DNA of 50,680 nt from Thermomicrobiales bacterium (GTDB taxonomy: Bacteria > Chloroflexota > Chloroflexia > Thermomicrobiales > CADCWN01). Where the stretch lies: assembly GCA_030446685.1 (NCBI GenBank), contig JAUJMV010000005.1:201769-252448 (forward strand), given 5' to 3'. Made by a program: the position numbers and the translations under genes. Each line of letters opens with the position of its first letter. Position 1 is the stretch's first letter. This document shows positions 7,904 through 14,914 of this stretch, one piece after another. The notes under the pieces were generated by a model that made no database searches, had not been told where the DNA came from, and saw only the letters and a program-made list of their open reading frames with translations.

Positions 7904-9769
7904 CTACCCGGCGGAGGGGCCGCTCGCGACTCGCCCCCGGACCTGTCCCGCCCCCCCCGCCCCGCGCGCCGCGTCCGACCGTTCCCCGTTCAGCAGGGCC
8001 AGCTCGCGCTCCAGGATGCGTCGGGCGATGGCGAGGGTGCTGGCGTAGGTCGGGTCCATCCCGGCGTAGGAGAGGTTCTTGGCGCCGAGGTTCTGGCCCT
8101 TGGTGTAGGGCGTGTCCGAGGCGTAGTGGATGAAGCCGACCTCGTAGGGGGCCTCGTAGAGGTTGACCACCTGGTTGGTCGGGTAGCGCGTCGGGAAGGT
8201 GTCCTCGTAGACCGCGTCGAGGTACGGCCCCGCCTCCGCCTCCAGCACGGTGTAGCCGCTGCCGTAGAGCAGATCCATGTACCCGGCGCTCTGCAGGAAG
8301 GTGCCGTAGGTCGCCACGGCGCGCTGGTGGTCGAGGACCGCGCCGTAGACCAGATAGGGCTCCACGTCCTGCGCCATGAAGCAGTTGTCGAGCAGGAAGG
8401 TGTTGCCGGAGTGCTCGTCGTAGATGTGGTTGGCGATCATCACGTCGCCGATCCGCCCGTTGAGCGTCGCCGCCTTGCCCATCACGTAGACGCCGCGCAA
8501 CTCCGCGGCGTGGCCCGAGACGGCGCGCAGCACCTGATAGGCCGCCCACCCGAGCGGGTAGTCGATGTTGAGGATCAGCGCCGCGCTCTCGCGCAGCCGC
8601 TCCAGGCCTGGCAGCCGCAGCCGCGGGTCGAGCCGGGCCGGATCGAGCCGGCAGAGCTCGATCACCTGCGCGTGGATGTCGAGCAGGTGCCGGCTGGTGA
8701 TGTGGCCGATCCCCGCCGCCCGCTCGATGCGGGTCCGCTCGTCGCGCGCGGCCCCCTTCTCCGGCCCCTGCAGGTATTTCTTCGCCACGTAGTAGAGGAA
8801 GTTCTCGCGGCTGCTCGGGATCTGGCGCTCGCGGATCGCCTCGTACTCGGCCCAGAGGTCGGGGTGGCCCCGGCGCACGTAGTCGAGCAGCGCCTCCTCC
8901 TTCACGGCCGCGTAGCCGGAGAGGAGGTTGACCAGGCTGTGGGTGTTGGAGGAGACGAAGTAGAGCGGGCGGCGCTCGGGGTCGAGATCCGCCCCGCCGA
9001 GTTCGAGTGCGCTGGTGCGGATATGCCGCCACCACTGCGCGCTGACCTTCTCGTAGTCCACCCTCGCGCCGCCGAGGACGCGCAGCGCGAACCCCTTGCG
9101 CTCGCGCGCGATCCGGGCCAGGTGGGGCAGGACGCCGCCGTCCCAGAGCAGCTCCAGTCGTGACCAATCGGCGTCTTCCAGGCGGGTCGCCGCCTGCGCC
9201 CGCGCCCGCAGCGCGGCCTGCCGCTCCACGTCGAGCGTCTCGCCGGCCGCGACCGCCGCCAGCGCCTCCGGCAGCCCCGGCGCCAGGGTCAGGAGGCGGT
9301 GGAGCTTGTTCCACTCGATCTCGTAGGCCAGCAGCATCGGGATCAGGTCGTCAATGTCGGACGGCGAGGCGATTAGCACCGCTAGCGTCTCGTCGCCGTC
9401 GTAGAGCATCAGCCGCCGCCGGCCGGGCGCGGTCACGCGCCGCCAGTCGAAGACGCCGGTGAAGCCGGCCCGGTCGAAGACCCCCTCCGACTGCCCGAGC
9501 AGGATCCGCCGGGTCGCGGCGACCACCGTCGGGAGGCGCAGCGTGGCGTAGGTCAGCGCCGCGAGATCGGGCGTGGCTGAGCGCGCCTCGACGTGCAGCG
9601 CCGACTCCATCGCCAGGTACGACTCGGTCAGCGCCCGCAACTGCACCTCGCCCGACGAGCGGAGGAGGGTGTGGTAGGCGCGCATGAAGTGATCGATCTC
9701 CACGCGCGCCGGTCCCTGCGGCCCGACCGAGACCAGCCCGTTCTCCGCCATGAACCGCCGCTCGACCAT
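7904..9769 (-). CDS. large uncharacterised protein (621 aa), C-terminus with nucleoside-phosphorylase-like pattern
   Basis: No named family can be assigned with certainty; it resembles uncharacterised bacterial proteins of the DUF6909 kind, from memory only. It is soluble, with no signal or membrane segment. The N-terminal 200 residues are helical (FMRAYHTLLRSSGEVQLRAL), the middle mixed. From about residue 430 there is a pattern like purine-nucleoside phosphorylases: GVYVMGKAATLNGRIGDVMI followed some 75 residues later by GYTVLEAEAGPYLDAVYED, where phosphorylases have their VDMEtaA motif. An acidic GxxDxxDL... element (YDGDETLAVLIASPSDIDDLI) lies near residue 125. It heads a minus-strand run with two nucleotidyltransferase genes 29 bases apart each, which suggests nucleotide chemistry. 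Start ATG at 9769; MAENGL six residues later is an alternative. Confidence 0.72.
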   Translation of the reverse strand: MVERRFMAENGLVSVGPQGPARVEIDHFMRAYHTLLRSSGEVQLRALTESYLAMESALHVEARSATPDLAALTYATLRLPTVVAATRRILLGQSEGVFDRAGFTGVFDWRRVTAPGRRRLMLYDGDETLAVLIASPSDIDDLIPMLLAYEIEWNKLHRLLTLAPGLPEALAAVAAGETLDVERQAALRARAQAATRLEDADWSRLELLWDGGVLPHLARIARERKGFALRVLGGARVDYEKVSAQWWRHIRTSALELGGADLDPERRPLYFVSSNTHSLVNLLSGYAAVKEEALLDYVRRGHPDLWAEYEAIRERQIPSSRENFLYYVAKKYLQGPEKGAARDERTRIERAAGIGHITSRHLLDIHAQVIELCRLDPARLDPRLRLPGLERLRESAALILNIDYPLGWAAYQVLRAVSGHAAELRGVYVMGKAATLNGRIGDVMIANHIYDEHSGNTFLLDNCFMAQDVEPYLVYGAVLDHQRAVATYGTFLQSAGYMDLLYGSGYTVLEAEAGPYLDAVYEDTFPTRYPTNQVVNLYEAPYEVGFIHYASDTPYTKGQNLGAKNLSYAGMDPTYASTLAIARRILERELALLNGERSDAARGAGGAGQVRGRVASGPSAG

Positions 9770-9811
9770 CGTGCCCTACCCCTTCAGCGTCACCCGGTGG
9801 GACGCTCCCGT

Positions 9812-10342
9812 TCATTCCTCGCCGCGCTCCGGTTCCGTCGCGAACTCCAACTTCCCCAGCACGATGAGACTTTCCAGGTCATCGCGATCCGCGCCGCGGT
9901 AGCGATCCACCGCGCGCCGGACATCGTCGAGCGCGACGTCGTCCGCGGCGCCGAGCATCCTGCTGAGGTCGGCGAGGTCTTGCGGGCGGCTGGCTGCCAG
10001 CTTCAGCAGCACCAGATAGGGCAGCGCGATGACCGGCTCTCCTGTCGGGCTTCTGTTCGGATTGCCGACCGCGATCCCGGCCCACGGTTCGCGGGATTCC
10101 AGCACGGCCAACGTGCCGCCGCCCGGCGCTTGCCAGCTCGTCCCGCCGATAATCAGCGACCCCTGCCGGATACAGCCGGCTTGCAGAAGTTCGCGGGAGA
10201 AGGAGAGAGCATCATCCGCGACAACCAGGAGATCCAGATCGAGCGTCACCCGCTGCGGCATGTACAGCGCCGTCGCCACGCCACCGACAATGACAAACGG
10301 GGTCTGGAATCGTCGCAGATCCAGGTCGATCCCCAGGCTCAC
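9812..10342 (-). CDS. nucleotidyltransferase-like protein (AbiEii-type fold)
   Basis: A 176-residue protein. GTG 10342 is chosen because GGAGGAG lies eight bases upstream; the frame extends to an ATG at 10486, whose extra residues (LKRRQFLALALRRARRGSG) could be a genuine basic N-terminus. FVIVGGVATALYMPQRVTLD with LDLLVV following is the classic GGxAxx...R.T.DLDL motif of small stand-alone nucleotidyltransferases related to AbiEii and MNT antitoxin/toxin proteins. The later EPVIALPYLVLLKLAASRPQ segment also matches that fold, where a KhxxxxxRxxDLxDL element is expected (RPQDLADLSRML here). Could modify RNA or a nucleotide; a toxin-antitoxin role would need a partner, which I do not see next to it. 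Confidence 0.72.
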   Translation of the reverse strand: MSLGIDLDLRRFQTPFVIVGGVATALYMPQRVTLDLDLLVVADDALSFSRELLQAGCIRQGSLIIGGTSWQAPGGGTLAVLESREPWAGIAVGNPNRSPTGEPVIALPYLVLLKLAASRPQDLADLSRMLGAADDVALDDVRRAVDRYRGADRDDLESLIVLGKLEFATEPERGEE

Positions 10343-11252
10343 GACAGGGCTCCTCCAGGTCTGTGTCGCCAAGAACTCGCGTGTGCTGCCGCTCCCGCGC
10401 CGCGCGCGTCTCAGGGCCAGCGCGAGGAACTGCCGGCGCTTCAGAGTTATGGGATCCGTAGTCGTTGCTCGGTCCCCGACCATCACCGCCCGTCCCCCTC
10501 GTTACCCGGCCCGCGCCCGCGGCGACCCGGCCCCCGTTGCGAAAGTAAAGCGCGCGACCGGCGTCGGCAAGGGTACGCGGGATGCCGTGCTCGCTGGGGC
10601 GACGCCGAGGCCACCCCGCCCAGCGAGAGCCGGGCGGCTCCGCCGTCGCTGGCGGCATCCTCCGCGCACGGCCACATGGCCTCGCGCGCGACCTGCCCCA
10701 CGCACCTTCGCGGTGGTCTGCGCGGCGCGCGGTTCGGCCCCATCCCGCGGGGGGAGAGCGGCGGGGGCTCAGCCGGTTCGACCGCTGTCGCGTTGGCCGT
10801 CCGGCGCCACGCTCGGCCGGCTCGCGGGCGCGGGACCCTGGTACACTCGCGCGGTGGGGTGGTGGCGACGGCACGATGGACGGTTGACGGAGCCGGTTGC
10901 TGGTCTGCGCGCTGGCGCGCGGTTCGCGCGGCGCGCGTCAGGACATCAGGCGGGCGGCGAACGCGGCGAAGAAGGCGGCGGGCGCTCAGCCGGTTCGACC
11001 GGGCGGTGAGCGCGTTGAGCCGCGGCGGGCGAGGATCGGCGCCACGCTCGGCCGGCCTTCCAGCAGCGCCGCGACGCCGATCCGCGCGACGTCTGGCCGG
11101 GCGATCGTGATGCAGGGCGGGACTTGGCTCAGGCGGCGCTCACTGCCGCGCCCGCTCTCGGCGATCGCGGCGGAACACAAGGATCGTGCGCCCGACGCGC
11201 TGCACGTTCCGCGCCACCTCCGACTGGGATCGGGGCCTGGTCCGACGACGGC
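10343..11252. other. gene-poor stretch with decayed direct repeats
   Basis: About 900 bases with open frames on both strands but no protein that looks real; all translations are Arg/Pro/Ala-rich frame shadows. What can be seen are two pairs of direct repeats (10767-10784 with 10984-11001, and 10802-10820 with 11037-11055). No tRNA, promoter pair or terminator was found. Confidence 0.5.
10767..11055 (+). repeat. degenerate direct duplication, two conserved cores
   Basis: GCTCAGCCGGTTCGACCG occurs at 10767-10784 and again at 10984-11001. CGGCGCCACGCTCGGCCGG occurs at 10802-10820 and again at 11037-11055. The order is the same in both copies, but the spacer between the two cores is 17 bases in the first copy and 35 in the second, so the copies have diverged by indels. 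Confidence 0.75.
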
Positions 11253-11536
11253 CTATCGGACCGGCGCGAACCCGCCGAAGAAGGGGACCAGGGCCAGCAG
11301 GTTCAGGACGAAGCCAATCCGGTCCCGACCGCGCCAGTTCGCCACCGCGTCGCGCGCCGCGGCGAGCGTGCCGAAGACCGGCACGAAGCCGAGGGTCGCC
11401 TGCGCGACCGCGCCCGCCAGGCCGAGATCGGCCGCGAAGTCCCCTGGAAGACGCCGCGCGCCGCATCGGCCAGGTGCCCGCCGCAGCCGCGCGCCGTGGG
11501 ACGGGCCACATCACCGGTAGGGTTTCGCCGATCCAT
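11253..11536 (-). pseudogene. remnant of a membrane protein with a pre-toxin-like segment, frameshifted
   Basis: On the minus strand ADAARGVFQG (frame of the ATG at 11536) continues, after a one-base shift in the GGGG run near 11440, as DFAADLGLAGAVAQATLGFV, then FVPVFGTLAAARDAVANWR and IGFVLNLLALVPFFGG to a TAG at 11253. Two hydrophobic hairpins separated by VPVxG and RDAVANW are like the pre-toxin membrane segments of polymorphic toxins. The remaining length (about 93 residues) is too short for a whole protein. Further downstream fragments such as RTILVFRRDRRE may be part of the same broken gene. Confidence 0.55.
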
Positions 11537-11915
11537 CCCTCCCCCGTAGCACTGAACGCACGCCGACGGGGATGATACTCCATCATCGTCTCGCCGGGGT
11601 GCGTGGGACGGCGGGGGACCTTCACCGTCCTACTTTCGGCTTCTTCGCCCCCCGCCCCTTCGTCACCGCCCTTGACACCCTGTGGTACGCTTGCCCCGCG
11701 TTCGCCACATGATCGCCGCCAGCCATCGGTATCATGTGGTTGTTGTCTATCCGGACCCTGAATTGAAGCGGGGTTGTCCGGCACGAGCCTGATTCCGGGC
11801 GGTGTTTCGCCATGCCCACCAGCCAGACGTTGCCGTGCGGCGACCGGCCGCCGGCGCGCATCGGCGCCTGGGGGCGGCGACACGGGTCCGGGGCGGGCTG
11901 GAAGGAGCAAGCCGC
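11537..11915. other. intergenic region upstream of the CHAP gene
   Basis: About 380 bases. TTGACA at 11672-11677 is a perfect -35-like hexamer on the plus strand, but no matching -10 lies 16-18 bases downstream. The segment 11700-11760 is noticeably less GC-rich than its surroundings. No gene supported. Confidence 0.4.
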
Positions 11916-12511
11916 GTGCGCTCGTCCCGCACACGACGCCACGACCGCCGATCGATCGTCACCACCGCCGCATTCGTGCCATTACTCCTCCTGGCCGTCC
12001 TCCTCGCGCCGGCTACTGCCTCGGCAAGCCCGCCGACCAACCCGGCCGGCGCCCGCTCCCCCTCCTCGACAGCGCGACCCTCGGCGCGGACATTTCGAGC
12101 GACCCCGACCGCTTCGACTGGGGCTACTGCACCTGGTGGGTCGCCACGCAGCGCTGGGTGCCGTGGTCCGGCAACGCGATCGAGTGGTACGACAACGCCC
12201 AGGCGATGGGCTACGCCGTCGGCTACGAGCCGGTGCCGGGCGCGATCCTGGTCCGCCACTCCGCCACCTGGTCGGGCTACGGCCACGTCGCCTACGTCGA
12301 GTGGGTCGACGGCACGACGTTCGGCGTCAGCGAGATGAACGTCGTCGGGTTCGGCGAGGTGAGCTGGCGGACCTACGACGTGGAGAGCGACCCGGTGCCG
12401 GGCCTCATCGGCTTCATCTACTGGCCGTACGACAGCGGGTACGACATGAGTATCCCCGGGGAAACGCTCGTCGGGTCTCCGTCCGGCCTGCGGGGCGACT
12501 ACCCCTATTAG
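11916..12511 (+). CDS. secreted CHAP-domain protein (apparent frameshift)
   Basis: Starts at GTG 11916, eight bases after AAGGAG. The first 45 residues are an Arg-rich n-region and a hydrophobic core (TTAAFVPLLLLAVLLAPATA) ending in an ASA-S signal-peptidase-like site. Near 12051-12064, in a C-rich run, the sense moves to another frame, which runs to the TAG at 12509-12511; one missing base would restore a single protein of about 198 residues. The second part is a CHAP amidase/peptidase domain: FDWGYCTWWVATQ holds the catalytic Cys and YGHVAYVEWV the His. Such secreted CHAP proteins cut peptidoglycan or are surface proteins. Neighbours are unrelated; a terminator hairpin follows. Confidence 0.8.
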
Positions 12512-12540
12512 GCGGGGCGGACAGGCCGACAGGGGCAACG

Positions 12541-12574
12541 AGGGCGGCGCGGTGGCACAACATCGCGCCGCCCT
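12541..12574. terminator. hairpin between convergent CHAP and pyrF genes
   Basis: AGGGCGGCGCG (12541-12551) and CGCGCCGCCCT (12564-12574) are perfect 11-base arms around a 12-base loop. Placed 30 bases after the CHAP stop and 47 before the pyrF stop, it can serve both strands. No long T run. Confidence 0.6.
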
Positions 12575-12620
12575 TGCCGTCACCGCCGCCACCGGTGTGC
12601 AGGACCGGGCGCGGGCGGCG

Positions 12621-13535
12621 TCAGGCGCCCCCGCGGTCGGCGCGGTCGCGGTTGATCGCGGCACGGAGGTCGAGCGCGACCCGGCGCGCGGCCTCGGCGA
12701 AGTCGGCGCCGGTCGAGGCGTAGGTGACGCCGCGGCTGGCGTTGACGATCGCGCCATGGCCCCGCGCGTCGGTCCCGGCGCGCACCGTCTCCGCCAGCGC
12801 CCCGCCCTGCGCGCCGACGCCGGGGATCAGGATCGGCGCGTCGGGCAGGATCGCGCGCACGATCGCCAGCTCCCGCGGGTAGGTCGCGCCGACGACCGCG
12901 CCGCAGTCCCCCCGCGCGCCGAACTCCTCCGCCCAGCGCGCGATGCGCCGCGCCATGACTTCGTAGAGGGGCCGCGCCGCGGGGTCGCCGTCCGGCCCCG
13001 CGACCGGCAGATCCTGCAGCTCGCCCGCGCTGGGGTTGGAGGTGCGGCAGAGGATCAGCACGCCGCGCCCCCGGTGCGCGAAGAAGGGGCGCAGGCCGTC
13101 CGACCCGAGATAGGCGCTGGCGGTGACCGCGTCGAAGCCGAACCGCTCGAAGTACCCGGCGGCGTAGGCCGTCGCCGTGTGGCCGATGTCGTTGACCTTC
13201 GCGTCGAGGATGGCCGGGATGTCGCGCGGGATGATCTCGCGCGTGCGCGCCAGCGCCTCCAGCCCGGCCAGGCCGTAGGCCATGTAGAAGCCGAGGTTCG
13301 GCTTGTAGGCGCAGACGAGATCGCTCGTCGCCTCCACGATCGCGCGGTTGAACGCGACGATCAGCCCCGCCAGGTCGTCGCCGTGCCGCTCGCGCAGCGC
13401 CCCCGGGAACCGTGTCAGGTCGGGGTCGAGCCCCACGCAGAGCAGGCTGTCGTTCCGCTCCGCCGCCTCGCGCACCCGCGCCGCGAAATCCGCCACCGCC
13501 GCGCCCACGCTCCCCCCTCTGCTATCAACCTTCAA
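12621..13535 (-). CDS. pyrF: orotidine 5'-phosphate decarboxylase (type 2)
   Basis: A 304-residue enzyme of UMP synthesis, converting OMP to UMP with release of CO2. The N-terminal LLCVGLDPDLTRFP binds substrate, CAYKPNLGFYMAYGL is typical of the long (type 2) form, and ILDAKVNDIGHTATAY (about residues 117-132) holds the catalytic Lys-x-x-Asp pair; the usual spelling is DxKRGDIGxTA, so the V-N replacing R-G is a small departure. LIPGVGAQGG and AIVNASRGVTYA bind the phosphate. Length fits the type 2 family (270-310). Downstream of, and on the same strand as, the dehydratase gene with 21 bases between, so possibly cotranscribed. Confidence 0.93.
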   Translation of the reverse strand: MKVDSRGGSVGAAVADFAARVREAAERNDSLLCVGLDPDLTRFPGALRERHGDDLAGLIVAFNRAIVEATSDLVCAYKPNLGFYMAYGLAGLEALARTREIIPRDIPAILDAKVNDIGHTATAYAAGYFERFGFDAVTASAYLGSDGLRPFFAHRGRGVLILCRTSNPSAGELQDLPVAGPDGDPAARPLYEVMARRIARWAEEFGARGDCGAVVGATYPRELAIVRAILPDAPILIPGVGAQGGALAETVRAGTDARGHGAIVNASRGVTYASTGADFAEAARRVALDLRAAINRDRADRGGA

Positions 13536-13556
13536 CGATCGAGTGCGCGCTGCCCC

Positions 13557-14537
13557 TCACGCGATCGCCGGCTCGCGGTTGAGGATCGTGCGGAGCTGCT
13601 CGGCCGTGATGTTGCCGCCGCTGAGGACCAGGCCAACCTTCTTGCCGGCCAACTCGTCGTGGCGCAAGGCCGCCGCGGCGACGGCGGCGGCGCCCGCGCC
13701 CTCGGCTATCTGCCGCGCCGTCTCGATCAGCAGCACGATCGCCGCGGTCAGGTCGTCGTCGCCGACCAGCATGATCTCGTCCACCAGGCTCGGGAGCAGC
13801 GCGAGGGGCAACTCGAAGGGCTGCCGCGTCGCCAGCCCCTCGGCGAAGGTCGCGATCGCCTCGGTCTCGACCCGCCGCCCCTCCTTCCAGGAGCGGTAGA
13901 CGGCCGGCGCCCCCGCCGCCTGCACGCCGATCACCCGGATCGCCGGGTTGACCGCCCGCGCCACGACCGCCGTGCCGAGCACGCCGCTGCCGCCGCCGAC
14001 CGGCACGAAGATCGCGTCGAGGTCCGGCGCCGCCTCCAGCAGTTCGAGCGCGTAGGTCCCCACCCCGGCGATTAGCAACGGCTCGTTGGCGGAGTGGACG
14101 TAGCGCAGACCGTCCCGCGCCGCGCGTTCCTCGGCGGCGAGCCGCGCGGCGTCGAAGTCGTGCCCGATCAGCACGACCTCGGCGCCCATGCCGCGCGTCG
14201 CCGCGACCTTCAGCGGGTTCGCGCCCTCGGGCATGTAGATCGTCGCCGGCACGCCGAAGAGTCGCGCGGCGTAGGCGACCGACTGCGCGTGGTTGCCGGT
14301 CGAGACGGCCAGCACGCCGCGAGCGCGCTCCTCGGGCGGCAGCGCGGCCAGCAAGTTGATCCCGCCGCGCACCTTGAAGGCCCCGGTCGGGGTCAGGTTC
14401 TCGCACTTGAGGAAGGCCCGGCAGCCGAGGGCGGCCCCGAGCGCCGGCGGCTCGATCGTCGGGGTGGGGCGCAGGTGCGGGGCGATCGCGGCGCGGGCGC
14501 GCAGCACGTCGGCGAGGGTCGGGGTGGGCCAGGTCAT
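13557..14537 (-). CDS. PLP-dependent threonine/serine dehydratase family enzyme
   Basis: A 326-residue fold-type II PLP enzyme; ATG 14537 follows CGGAGGAG. KCENLTPTGAFKVRGGINLL (about residues 48-67) contains the PLP lysine in AFKVRGG, STGNHAQSVAYAARLFG binds the cofactor ring, VPVGGGSGVLGTA is the glycine-rich phosphate loop, and LVLSGGNI near the C-terminus completes the site. This is the catabolic threonine dehydratase/serine racemase type (no ACT domain), which deaminates threonine to 2-oxobutanoate or interconverts serine. The SGGN and TGN motifs are intact, so it should be active. A GC-rich frame continues upstream but is a repeat read-through. Confidence 0.9.
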   Translation of the reverse strand: MTWPTPTLADVLRARAAIAPHLRPTPTIEPPALGAALGCRAFLKCENLTPTGAFKVRGGINLLAALPPEERARGVLAVSTGNHAQSVAYAARLFGVPATIYMPEGANPLKVAATRGMGAEVVLIGHDFDAARLAAEERAARDGLRYVHSANEPLLIAGVGTYALELLEAAPDLDAIFVPVGGGSGVLGTAVVARAVNPAIRVIGVQAAGAPAVYRSWKEGRRVETEAIATFAEGLATRQPFELPLALLPSLVDEIMLVGDDDLTAAIVLLIETARQIAEGAGAAAVAAAALRHDELAGKKVGLVLSGGNITAEQLRTILNREPAIA

Positions 14538-14546
14538 CGGGACGTC

Positions 14547-14586
14547 TCCTCCGAGCGACGGACGACGAGCGACGGCGAGCGACGAG
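14547..14586. repeat. short heptamer-like repeat tract (CGAGCGA/ACGACGAG)
   Basis: Imperfect tandem CGAGCGACG/GACGAGC units just upstream of the dehydratase start, related to the larger tract at 24360-24432. Confidence 0.55.
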
Positions 14587-14736
14587 TAGCGGGACCGGAC
14601 GGGCCGGTGGGCCATCCTGCCGTCCGGCAGTATACCGCGTCTCCGCCGGCGGGCGCGGTGGGATCGGCGGGGCGTCCGCGCCTGGGGGCGCCGGCCCCCC
14701 GAGCGCGCCCCCAGCGGACAAGCGCCCCCACTACTT

Positions 14737-14791
14737 GTACGCACACTGTGTACGAGCGGCGGTTCACGCTTGTGCAATCGTATGGTATGCT
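14737..14791 (+). promoter_or_regulatory. promoter of the TPR gene with adjacent palindrome
   Basis: TTCACG (14763-14768) and TATGCT (14786-14791) are separated by exactly 17 bases. Just upstream GTACGCACACTGTGTAC (14737-14753) is a nearly perfect palindrome in a good activator or repressor position. The leader to the TTG start would be about 117 bases. Confidence 0.65.
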
Positions 14792-14914
14792 ACACATCAG
14801 GAAACTGGCGGGCGCAACCCGTGGGCGGTGCACGGCCCGTGCCTCGCCGGGGGACACGGCCGGCGCCGCGACGCGAGCGCGGCGGGCGGCGCGACGGGCG
14901 CGAGGAGGAGTCGG

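Noticed and set aside
10771..11001. tRNA T-arm-like GGTTCGACC in both direct repeats
   Set aside because: No acceptor stem, D-arm or anticodon stem can be drawn around it. It is just part of the repeated core.
11672..11677. TTGACA as a promoter for the CHAP gene
   Set aside because: Nothing like a -10 lies 15-19 bases downstream; it is noted only in the gap entry.
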